Source: Kineosporia aurantiaca JCM 3230 (GTDB taxonomy: Bacteria > Actinomycetota > Actinomycetes > Actinomycetales > Kineosporiaceae). Taken from it: DNA of 64,000 bases. Positions 56,536 to 64,000 of this stretch are shown here, one piece after another. The stretch spans positions 1 to 64,000 of the forward strand of contig JODP01000001.1 of NCBI GenBank assembly GCA_000719025.1, written 5' to 3'. Each line of letters opens with the position of its first letter. Positions within the stretch are counted from its first letter, which is position 1. Below the pieces are notes generated by a model. That model searched no databases. It was given only the letters and a program-made list of their open reading frames with translations, and had not been told where the DNA came from. Position numbers and translations under genes: made by a program.

Positions 56536-58190
56536 CAGGGCGTCCTCTCGGCAAATCTCTGGGCGGCGAACCGGTAGACCGCGTCGAAGGCCCGCCCGTT
56601 CCCGGCCCAGGTGCGCTCGCGGCGGACCCAGTCCGCCGCCTCGGCCGCCTTCTTGGCCAGTTCCTCGGGATGGTCGGTGAGCCCGCGGACCACCGAGGCC
56701 AGCGACGCCGCGTCCCCGGCGGTGAAGACACTGGCCCGGCCGAGGCCCTCGCCGGCGATCTCGACCAGCGCGGGCAGATCGCTGACCAGCACCGGGATCT
56801 CCATCGCCATGGCCTCGAACGGCTTCATCGGGGAGACCATCCGGCCGGCCCGCTCGGGCACCCGGGGCACCACGAACAGGTCGATCTGCGCGTACCAGGC
56901 GGGCACCTCGTCGAACGGCACCGAACCGGCGAACACCGCGGCCGCCCCCAGCCCGAGTTCCTTGGCGTGCGCCTCCAACTCGGCCCGGCGCCGTCCCTCG
57001 CCGACCAGCAGCACGCTGATCGGCAGCCCTTGGGCGCGCAGCTGGGCCGCGGCGGACAGCAGCACCTCCTGGCCCTCGCGGAAGTGATCGAGGTTGCTGA
57101 TGTAGCCCAGGACGAAGGTGCCGTCCAGGCCGAGCTCCTGCCGCAGCTGCCCGGAGCGCGGCCGGGGCTGGAACCGGTCCAGGTCGACCGCGTTCGGGAT
57201 GACGAAGACCTTGTCCTCCGGCACCCCGTGGCCGTGCACGATCTCCTCGCGCATCGGCCCGCTCAGGGTGACCACCGCATCGGCGGCCCGCATCGCCCGG
57301 GTCTCGGCGGCGAATCGGCGACGGTAGTACTCGGCGTGCTCGGCGTACCGCTCGTCGGCGGTCCAGGTGGTCTCGAAGAACGAGCGCACCTCGTAGATCC
57401 AGGGCAGCCCGGCCCACTCGGCCAGCGCCTGGCCGACCACCCCGAGGTCGTAGCCCCGGTGGCCGGACCCGGCGTGCAGCACCTCCGGGCGCACCCGGGC
57501 CACCTGCCGGGCGAACGTGGTGGTGGTCAGCTGGACGTACTCCTCCCAGGTCACCGCCGAGAGCTGGGTGGCCCCGGGCATCACGTGGTGGTACTCGATC
57601 TCGTCCACCGTGGAGGTGGGGGACGGGGCGGCTCCGTCCTCCGGGGCCGGGGGGAAGCCGGGCAGGGTGAGCGCCAACGGGTCGCGCCCGGCCCCGCGCA
57701 CCGCCAGCAGCGTCTCGTGAGTACGCGTGCAGTAGCCGTTGTTACGGTGCGGCATCGACTCCTTGGCCAGGTACAGCACCCGCCCCGGAACCGGATCGGC
57801 CAGGCGGGCCGGGTGCGCCCCGGGGACCCGCGGACGCCAGCCCGGATCGGTCTCCACCAGCCGGCCCTGCACCGCCCGCTGCAACCGCACGTTCCGGCCG
57901 CTGGGCGCGGCCATCGCCAGCCGGGAGGCCTCGGCCACCGCGTCCGACAGCTGACCGGTGCGGGCCAGCACCTGGGTGCGCAGCCGGGCCACCCGCATGT
58001 CGGCCGGACTGCGCCGGGCCGCGTCGTGCAGCAACCGGAGCGCGTCGTCGGGCCGCTTGCCCTTGTCCCGGCGGACCGCGGCCGCGGTCTCCGCGTAGGT
58101 GATCGCGATCCGCGTGCCCCGGCGACCGGCCTTGGGCAGAGACCTGATCTGCCGCCGGAGCCTGCGCCGCCAGCGGGCGAGCGCCTTCAT
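56535..58190 (-). CDS. GT4 glycosyltransferase with helical N-terminal domain
   Basis: Protein of 551 residues. The N-terminal 110 residues are helical and Arg/Ala-rich, with a tetratricopeptide-like pattern (DDALRLLHDAARRSPADMRVARLR), unusual for the family. The GT4 part starts with VLYLAKESMPHRNNGYCTRTHE and its catalytic C-domain has GYISNLDHFREGQEVLLSA and PRVPERAGRMVSPMKPFEAMAME. The conserved EAMAMEIPV segment binds the sugar nucleotide. ATG with GAGAGG 7 bases upstream. The transcript proceeds to the next GT gene and wecB. Confidence 0.88.
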   Translation of the reverse strand: MKALARWRRRLRRQIRSLPKAGRRGTRIAITYAETAAAVRRDKGKRPDDALRLLHDAARRSPADMRVARLRTQVLARTGQLSDAVAEASRLAMAAPSGRNVRLQRAVQGRLVETDPGWRPRVPGAHPARLADPVPGRVLYLAKESMPHRNNGYCTRTHETLLAVRGAGRDPLALTLPGFPPAPEDGAAPSPTSTVDEIEYHHVMPGATQLSAVTWEEYVQLTTTTFARQVARVRPEVLHAGSGHRGYDLGVVGQALAEWAGLPWIYEVRSFFETTWTADERYAEHAEYYRRRFAAETRAMRAADAVVTLSGPMREEIVHGHGVPEDKVFVIPNAVDLDRFQPRPRSGQLRQELGLDGTFVLGYISNLDHFREGQEVLLSAAAQLRAQGLPISVLLVGEGRRRAELEAHAKELGLGAAAVFAGSVPFDEVPAWYAQIDLFVVPRVPERAGRMVSPMKPFEAMAMEIPVLVSDLPALVEIAGEGLGRASVFTAGDAASLASVVRGLTDHPEELAKKAAEAADWVRRERTWAGNGRAFDAVYRFAAQRFAERTP

Positions 58191-58392
58191 TCCGGACCTC
58201 TCCCTGCTCTGTCTGAGATCTGTCTGATCAGCGCAACGTCACGAGATGCACCGGCTCTGCGACTGCCCAGTCTGCCGTATGTTGGGCGCCACCACGGTTG
58301 CCGAGGGGCTCCCCCTCCGAACAGCCGAGGCGGCGTTACCCCCAAGTTGCAGATGTTCCTTCAGATGCAGATGAGGACGGCGACCTCACTCC

Positions 58393-59889
58393 ATGCGCAC
58401 CGGACCGCCCACGGTGGTGCTCGCCACCACCAACGGCAAGGGAATGGGACACCTCTCCCGCCAGCTGGCCCTGGCCCTGGCCTCACTGGGCGGGATGGAC
58501 CCGGTGATCTTCTCGCTGTCCTCAGCGGTCACCGTGGTGAACCAGTACGGCATGCGCGCCGAGTGGGCCCCCAGCTCGCTGCGCAAGCAGGTGCCGCGGC
58601 GGCACTGGGACGGGTACCTGGCCGAGCGGATCACCGCGCTGGTCACCGAGACGAACGCGAGTGCCTTCGTCTTCGACGGCGTCTACCCCTACGACGGGGT
58701 GCTGCGGGCACTGCGCCGGATGCCGGACGTGCCGTTCATCTGGAGCCGCCGGGCAATGTGGCAGAAGGGCGTCGGGGCCCGCGCCCTGCGCTACCGCCGC
58801 CTGTTCGCCGCCGTGCTGGAACCGGGCGACCTGGCCTCGGCCGGCGACGTCGGCCGCACCGTCTACCTGGAGGACGCCCGCCGGGTCGGCCCGATCACCC
58901 TGGTCGGCCAGGTGCCGCAGCTCAGCCGGGAGAAGGCGATCGAGGAGCTGGAGCTCGACCCGGACCGGCCGCGGCTGCTGCTCACCCTGGGCAGCAGCAA
59001 GCGCAGCGACCTGTACTCCGCCTACCAGCGCACGGTCGAGCAGTTCACCGCGGCCGGCTGGCAGGTCGTGGTCACCTCCTCACCGTTGCGCGGGCGGGCC
59101 GCCAAGGCCGCCGGACCGAAGCAGATCTCGGTCTTCCCGCTGGTCCGCTATCTGAACGCGTTCGACGCGGCGGTCTCGGCGAGCGGCTACAACGCCGCCC
59201 ACGAGCTGCTCTACTCGGCCGTGCCCACGCTTCTGGTGCCGAACGGCGACGCGGTCACCGACGACCAGCGCACCCGGGCCCGGATCATCGGCAACACCGG
59301 GCTGGCGCTGGCCGCCGACCCGGACCGGCCACGCGAGTTCGACGCCGCCCTGAGCCGGCTGCTGGACGAACGGGTCCGGATGCGGCTCAGCGCCTCCTGC
59401 CGCGACCTGGACCCGCCGACCGGGGCCACCGAGGCCGCCCGCACGGTGATCGGCCTGGCCGCCGTCGGGGTGCCGACCGGTGAACGGATGGAGGCGGCGT
59501 CGCTGCACGCCCAGCGCTTCGCCCGGCGCACGGTCGGCCGGGTCCTGCCGCCGGCCGTGGCCAACCTGGTCGGTCGCCCACCCCGCCTGTCCCGGCCCGG
59601 CGACCTGCGCGGCCCGCTCTCGGTCAGCCCGGTGCTGGCCCCCGGCCTGCAGGGCATCCCCCAGCTGGGCAACGACCAGTTGCTGGTCACCGACGCGCTG
59701 ACCCCCGGCCTGTTCGACGGGCGCCCGGTCGAGCACCTCCTGCCGGGAGCCAGTGAGGACTACATCCGGGCCCGGGCCGAGATCGCCGCACGGTACTACC
59801 GGCTCGGCGCGCCCTCTCCGCTCGACCCGGAGATCCGGACGAAGAGCGACGAAAGGGACTGGGGCGCGCTGGGTTGGTCGGGCCAATGA
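58393..59889 (+). CDS. GT-B glycosyltransferase, MurG/GT28-like
   Basis: Protein of 498 residues. Starts VVLATTNGKGMGHLSRQLALAL, the Gly-rich loop and HLSR pattern of GT28/GT1 enzymes; the C-domain has LLTLGSSKRSDLY and the acceptor-site segment SGYNAAHELLYSAVPTLLVPNGD near residue 270. The last 110 residues after the GT fold are Pro/Arg-rich and not recognised. Divergent from the GT4 operon with 202 bp between; that gap contains TCTGTCTGA twice and CAGATG three times. ATG with GAGGACG upstream. Confidence 0.83.
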   Translation: MRTGPPTVVLATTNGKGMGHLSRQLALALASLGGMDPVIFSLSSAVTVVNQYGMRAEWAPSSLRKQVPRRHWDGYLAERITALVTETNASAFVFDGVYPYDGVLRALRRMPDVPFIWSRRAMWQKGVGARALRYRRLFAAVLEPGDLASAGDVGRTVYLEDARRVGPITLVGQVPQLSREKAIEELELDPDRPRLLLTLGSSKRSDLYSAYQRTVEQFTAAGWQVVVTSSPLRGRAAKAAGPKQISVFPLVRYLNAFDAAVSASGYNAAHELLYSAVPTLLVPNGDAVTDDQRTRARIIGNTGLALAADPDRPREFDAALSRLLDERVRMRLSASCRDLDPPTGATEAARTVIGLAAVGVPTGERMEAASLHAQRFARRTVGRVLPPAVANLVGRPPRLSRPGDLRGPLSVSPVLAPGLQGIPQLGNDQLLVTDALTPGLFDGRPVEHLLPGASEDYIRARAEIAARYYRLGAPSPLDPEIRTKSDERDWGALGWSGQ

Positions 59890-60027
59890 TTACGGGGCGC
59901 CCCACCAATACGCACAGCGTGTCACAATTCAACCGGGGCGCCACGGACTGAACGCCGGCCGGGACTGCAGTGAACTCCTCTCCTCCGGCGCCCGACGACG
60001 GCCGGTGTGCGGAAGGACGACCTGCAG

Positions 60028-61395
60028 ATGGTGCAGCACACGCCCGATTCGGTGGACCTGGTGGTGGTCGGACTGGGCTACGTCGGCCTGCCCCTGGCCC
60101 AGGAGGCCAGCCGGAGCGGGCTGAGCGTGGCCGGTCTCGACCTGGACACCGGCGTGGTGGCCGGCCTGAACGCGGGCCGCTCGCACGTGGACGACCTGTC
60201 CGACGCCGACATCGCGGCGATGCGGGAGGCCGGCTTCACGGCGCACACCGACTCCACCGTCGTGGCCGGGGCCCGCACCGTGGTGATCTGCGTCCCGACC
60301 CCGCTTTCCCAGGACGGCGGGCCCGACCTGGGCATGGTGCTCGGCGCCACGGCCGCGGTGGCCGCCAACCTGCAGGCCGACACGCTGGTGGTGCTGGAGT
60401 CCACCACCTACCCCGGCACCACCGACGAGCTCCTGCGCCCGATGCTGGAAGAAGGCGGGCTGCGGGTAGGTAAGGACGTGTTCCTCGCCTTCTCCCCCGA
60501 GCGGATCGACCCGGGCAACGACCGCTGGGGCTTCCGCAACACCCCCAAGGTGGTCGGCGGCACCACCGGCGCCTGCACCGAGCGGGCGGCGGCGTTCTAC
60601 CGCAAGATCGTGGACGAGGTGGTCACCGCGCGCGGCACCCGCGAGGCCGAGATGTCGAAGCTGCTGGAGAACACCTACCGTCACGTCAACATCGCGATGG
60701 TCAACGAGATGGCTCGGTTCTGCCACGAACTCGACATCGACCTGTGGGACGTGATCCGCTGCGCATCCACCAAACCGTTCGGCTTCCAGGCGTTCTACCC
60801 CGGGCCGGGGGTCGGGGGTCACTGCATCCCGATCGACCCGAACTACCTCTCCTACCGGGTCCGGGCCGCGCTGGGCTACCCGTTCCGGTTCGTCGAGCTC
60901 GCGCAGGAGATCAACAACGGCATGCCAGACTACATCGTGCAGCGGGTGCAGGACCGGCTGAACGACGTGGCCAAGCCGCTGCGCGGCTCGCGGGTGCTGC
61001 TCCTGGGGGTGACGTACAAGGCAGACATCTCGGATCAGCGCGAATCGCCCGCAGTCCCGATTGCGATCCGGTTGCAATCCGCCGGGGCCCGGGTGGAGTT
61101 CCACGATCCGTACGTCACCGCCTGGGCACTCACCGGTCACCCGGCTCCGGGCGCAGGTGAACCGGTTGATCACGATTTCGCACCGGATGGTGAAACCGGC
61201 CCCGGATCAACCCTGGACCGCGTGCCCGACCTGGCCGAGGCGGTGTCGGGGGCGGACATCGCCGTTCTGCTGCAACGCCACTCAAGCTACGATCTCGACG
61301 AGATCGCCCGGCTCGCACCGCTCGTGCTGGATACCCGTGGCGTCTTCGAGGTTCGTGAAGACAGTGCAGACAGGGCAACCGTGGAGCGACTTTGA
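60028..61395 (+). CDS. Nucleotide-sugar 6-dehydrogenase (WbpA/WecC-type)
   Basis: NAD-dependent UDP-sugar 6-dehydrogenase of 455 residues that oxidises UDP-HexNAc to the uronate. Rossmann loop VVVGLGYVGLPLA at the N-terminus, CVPTPL, the ESTTYPGTT segment, and the catalytic Cys in GPGVGGHCIPIDPNYL. The PIDP version of that motif is closer to WbpA (UDP-GlcNAc) than to WecC (UDP-ManNAc), so the substrate is open even though wecB is nearby. ATG 60028 is preferred; GTG 60007 is possible. The stop overlaps the next gene's TTG start. Confidence 0.9.
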   Translation: MVQHTPDSVDLVVVGLGYVGLPLAQEASRSGLSVAGLDLDTGVVAGLNAGRSHVDDLSDADIAAMREAGFTAHTDSTVVAGARTVVICVPTPLSQDGGPDLGMVLGATAAVAANLQADTLVVLESTTYPGTTDELLRPMLEEGGLRVGKDVFLAFSPERIDPGNDRWGFRNTPKVVGGTTGACTERAAAFYRKIVDEVVTARGTREAEMSKLLENTYRHVNIAMVNEMARFCHELDIDLWDVIRCASTKPFGFQAFYPGPGVGGHCIPIDPNYLSYRVRAALGYPFRFVELAQEINNGMPDYIVQRVQDRLNDVAKPLRGSRVLLLGVTYKADISDQRESPAVPIAIRLQSAGARVEFHDPYVTAWALTGHPAPGAGEPVDHDFAPDGETGPGSTLDRVPDLAEAVSGADIAVLLQRHSSYDLDEIARLAPLVLDTRGVFEVREDSADRATVERL

Positions 61396-62300
61396 CCAGC
61401 ATCCTGCCGATCCGCCCGGAGACGAGCGCGGCGCAGCGGGCAGCGGCGCGAGCGGCCGAGTACGGGCTGATCCAGCTCGGCGGCCGACCCCCGCTGAAGA
61501 CGTACATCAGGGAGATCTGGAACCGGCGGCACTTCGCCTTCGAGCTGGCCAAGTCCCGGTTCCGGGCGCAGAACGAGGCCAACCGCCTGGGCATGGCCTG
61601 GGTGGTGCTGAACCCCCTGATCCAGGCCGGCGTCTACGGCCTGATCTTCGGGGTGCTGCTGCAGAAGTCGAACCGCCCGGACAACTACGTGGCGTTCCTC
61701 ACCACGGGGGTCTTCACCTTCAACTACTTCTCCACCTGCTTCTCGGACGGTTCCAAGTCGCTGGTGACCAATCGCGGTCTGGTCCGCACCCTGCACTTCC
61801 CCCGGGCGGTGCTGCCGATCGCCACGGTTCTGCAGAAGACGCTGGAACTGGGCGCGATGATCATCGTGATGGCCATCATCGTGATGTTCACCGGCGAGCT
61901 GCCGCAGATCGACTGGCTGCTGATCATCCCCACCTACGCGGCGATGTCCCTGTTCTGCGCCGGGGTGGCGTTCCTGGCCGCCCGGCTGACCGTTCACCTG
62001 CGCGACCTGACTCAGCTGATCCCGTTCATCACCCGGATCATCTTCTACATGTCGGGCCTCTTCTACGTGATCTCCACGCAGGTCGGTGACGGCATCTTCG
62101 GCCGGATCCTGAAAGCCAATCCGCTGAACATCTACATCAGCCTGATCCGGTACTCGATGCTGGAAGGCCTGCGCGGGGCCAAGAACGGTATCGAGATCAC
62201 CCCCACGACCTGGGTGATGGCCTTCGGGTACGGCGCGGTGCTGTTCGTGGTGGGATTCATCTTCTTCTGGCAAGCCGAAGGACTGTACGGACGTGACTGA
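61392..62300 (+). CDS. ABC-2 type polysaccharide export permease (Wzm/TagG-like)
   Basis: Membrane permease of 302 residues with six segments. KSRFRAQNEANRLGMAWVVLNPLIQ at the N-terminal interface helix and RDLTQLIPFITRIIFYMSGLFY near residue 205 are family patterns. It exports undecaprenyl-linked glycan together with the ATPase that follows. TTG start overlapping the dehydrogenase stop (TTGA). The next gene starts 8 bases before its stop. Confidence 0.92.
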   Translation: MTSILPIRPETSAAQRAAARAAEYGLIQLGGRPPLKTYIREIWNRRHFAFELAKSRFRAQNEANRLGMAWVVLNPLIQAGVYGLIFGVLLQKSNRPDNYVAFLTTGVFTFNYFSTCFSDGSKSLVTNRGLVRTLHFPRAVLPIATVLQKTLELGAMIIVMAIIVMFTGELPQIDWLLIIPTYAAMSLFCAGVAFLAARLTVHLRDLTQLIPFITRIIFYMSGLFYVISTQVGDGIFGRILKANPLNIYISLIRYSMLEGLRGAKNGIEITPTTWVMAFGYGAVLFVVGFIFFWQAEGLYGRD

Positions 62301-63264
62301 GCAGACCTCTTTCCCGGGCTGGGCAAGCACCGACTACGCCAACGGCCAGTACCAGGCGGCCCCCGTGGAGCAGGACGCCCCCCCGCCCGAGCCGCAGCCG
62401 CCGGCTGCGAAGAAGGCGCCGGCCAAGAAGGCCGCCAAGAAGGGCATCGGGCCGAGCGGCCTGGAAAAGATCAAGAAGCGGGTGCCCGTAGGGCCCCGCG
62501 AACGGCCCACCGTGATCGTGGACAACCTGCACGTCACCTACAAGGTCTTCGCCACCGGCAAGGCCGCCTCGGGCAAGAACGCCGAGAAGAAGGGGCTGCT
62601 GGCGCGGACCCCGGCGCTCCGGCGCGCCCGCGAGGTGCACGCCGTGCGGGGCATCAGCTTCACCGCCTACGAGGGCGACTCGATCGGCATGGTCGGCACC
62701 AACGGCTCGGGCAAGTCGACGCTGCTGCAGGCCGTCGCCGGGCTGGTTCCACCGGCCCGCGGCTCGGTCTTCTCGGAGGAGAACCCGACCCTGCTGGGCG
62801 TCGGCGCGGCGCTGATGAACGAGCTGTCCGGCGAGCGCAACGTGATCCTCGGTGGTCTGGCCCTGGGCATGAGCCTGGCCGAGGTCCGGGCCAAGTACGA
62901 CCAGATCGTCGAGTTCTCCGGCCTCGACCCGCAGTTCCTCGACCTGCCGATGCGGACGTACTCGCAGGGTATGGGCGCCCGGCTGCGGTTCGCCATCGCC
63001 TCTTCGGTGGCCCACCGGGTGCTGATGATCGACGAGGCGCTCTCCGTCGGCGACCGGCTGTTCCAGCAGCGCAGCGAGGCCCGGATCCGTCAGCTGCGCG
63101 AGGAGGCGGGCACGGTCTTCCTGGTCAGCCACGCGCTGCCGACGATCACCAAGACCTGCAACCGGGTGCTCTGGATCGACAAGGGCCGGCTGGTGATGGA
63201 CGGCGGGGTGGACGAGGTGATCTCGGCGTACACCCAGTCCGAGACCGAGGGCGACGAGGAATGA
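62293..63264 (+). CDS. ABC transporter ATPase (Wzt/TagH-like)
   Basis: ATPase of 323 residues. Walker A GTNGSGKS near residue 135, signature YSQGM, Walker B VLMIDEALSVGD, switch His in LVSHAL. The N-terminal 75 residues are Pro- and Lys-rich with AKKAPAKKAAKK, an extension not usual in the family. There is no C-terminal carbohydrate-binding domain as in Wzt of O9 type, so substrate recognition should lie elsewhere. It overlaps the permease gene by 8 bases. Confidence 0.92.
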   Translation: MTEQTSFPGWASTDYANGQYQAAPVEQDAPPPEPQPPAAKKAPAKKAAKKGIGPSGLEKIKKRVPVGPRERPTVIVDNLHVTYKVFATGKAASGKNAEKKGLLARTPALRRAREVHAVRGISFTAYEGDSIGMVGTNGSGKSTLLQAVAGLVPPARGSVFSEENPTLLGVGAALMNELSGERNVILGGLALGMSLAEVRAKYDQIVEFSGLDPQFLDLPMRTYSQGMGARLRFAIASSVAHRVLMIDEALSVGDRLFQQRSEARIRQLREEAGTVFLVSHALPTITKTCNRVLWIDKGRLVMDGGVDEVISAYTQSETEGDEE

Positions 63265-63321
63265 CGATGGTGGACGCTGCGGGCCGGGCCCGCGGGACGC
63301 GTACCGGCGGGTGAGACGGAC

Positions 63322-64000
63322 GTGAACGAGGATCGTGCTGCCCTGCCCCTGGGCACCTCGGCCTCGTCCGTCCCGATTTCCGTCCCAGATGCCCCGAAGG
63401 CACCACGTGTCCTGGTGATGACCGTGGTGCACGACCCGGACGACGCCCGGATCCGGTACCGCCAGCTCACCGCCCTGCTGGCGGCCGGGCTCGAGGTCAC
63501 CTACGCGGCGCCGTTCGAGGCCAGCCACCGCCGTCCGCCCGAGGGCGTGACGGCGGTGGATCTGCCCCGCGCGGCCGGGCGGCAGCGGTTCACCGCCATC
63601 TCCGCCGCTCGCCGCCTGCTGCACCGGATCGGCCCGGAGCACGACCTGGCCCTGCTGCACGACCCGGAGCTGCTGCTGGCCGTGCCGGGACTGGACCGGC
63701 GCACCTCTCCGCGGGTGGTCTGGGACGTCCATGAGGACACGGCGGCCGCGCTCCGGATGAAGTCCTGGCTACCCCGCCCGGTCCGCCCTCTGACCGGCGC
63801 CGCGGTCCGTGCGGCCGAGCGCTGGGCCGAGCGCCGATGTTCGCTGCTGCTGGCCGAGGAGGGCTATCAGGACCGGTTCCGGCGGCCGCACGCAGTGGTC
63901 CCGAACAGCGTGCCGGTGCCGGACGAGAAGCCCCCGCCGCCCGGGGCCGAGCGCGTGGTCTACCTGGGCCGGATCACCCGGGCCCGGGGCGCGCTGGAGA
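63322..64000 (+). CDS. Glycosyltransferase family 4, truncated by the window edge
   Basis: At least 226 residues, running off the right end. The N-terminal GT-B domain is seen: VLVMTVVHDPDDARIRYRQL, LLHDPELLL, and VVWDVHED, resembling glycosyltransferases of surface polysaccharide loci. The start GTG 63322 lies 57 bases past the ATPase stop with only a weak GAGACGGAC site. The C-terminal nucleotide-binding domain begins VVYLGRITRARG at the edge. Confidence 0.85.
   Translation, partial: MNEDRAALPLGTSASSVPISVPDAPKAPRVLVMTVVHDPDDARIRYRQLTALLAAGLEVTYAAPFEASHRRPPEGVTAVDLPRAAGRQRFTAISAARRLLHRIGPEHDLALLHDPELLLAVPGLDRRTSPRVVWDVHEDTAAALRMKSWLPRPVRPLTGAAVRAAERWAERRCSLLLAEEGYQDRFRRPHAVVPNSVPVPDEKPPPPGAERVVYLGRITRARGALE

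Overview
The window is very GC-rich actinobacterial chromosome with dense, largely co-oriented genes. The gene order secA, hpf, comF, lpqB, mtrB, mtrA, sahH, SIS/manB, DUF3499, whiB, cofD, cofE matches the conserved backbone seen in Mycobacterium and Streptomyces. MtrAB-LpqB, a WhiB protein and F420 genes make an actinomycete certain; the genus cannot be fixed from the sequence alone, though a Kineosporia-like or related lineage is plausible. No tRNA, rRNA, CRISPR, transposase or prophage gene was recognised.

Layout. 1-475: repeat-bearing gene-free edge. 476-3214: SecA. 3389-6488: acetyltransferases and an AlkX/YcaQ-type glycosylase-like protein. 6389-12955 (minus): hibernation factor, ComF, and the LpqB-MtrB-MtrA envelope-sensing operon. 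13152-22189: a membrane protein, DUF4129, DUF4350, MoxR, DUF58, SpoIIM-like and RDD cluster, with a dienelactone-hydrolase gene in between. It carries an odd Trp-rich small ORF squeezed between moxR and the DUF58 gene. 22190-22800: a gene-free array of about 161-bp tandem repeats. 22799-31528: sahH with an ArsR regulator, a cation exporter, sugar-phosphate isomerase/mutase genes and small zinc-ribbon proteins. 31541-38463 (minus): DUF5719 protein, a 1654-residue membrane glycosyltransferase and WhiB. 39041-41141: CofD and CofE for F420, divergent from whiB.

From 42240 onward most genes serve the cell surface: a flippase-like/LPG-synthase membrane protein, several GT2/GT4 transferases, a GT-C-like membrane protein, a SpoIID/LytB protein, a PGRP-type amidase, a methyltransferase, UDP-GlcNAc 2-epimerase, nucleotide-sugar dehydrogenase, and a Wzm/Wzt-type ABC exporter. 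Together they look like a locus that makes and exports a glycan containing an N-acetylated uronic acid (inference), beside the enzymes that remodel peptidoglycan.

The main unusual points are the translated-looking Trp-rich spacer ORF (18060-18344), the 161-bp tandem array, a CofE without the FbiB nitroreductase domain, a 400-residue disordered tail on the large glycosyltransferase, a palindrome overlapping a promoter before the amidase gene, and several starts that look leaderless.
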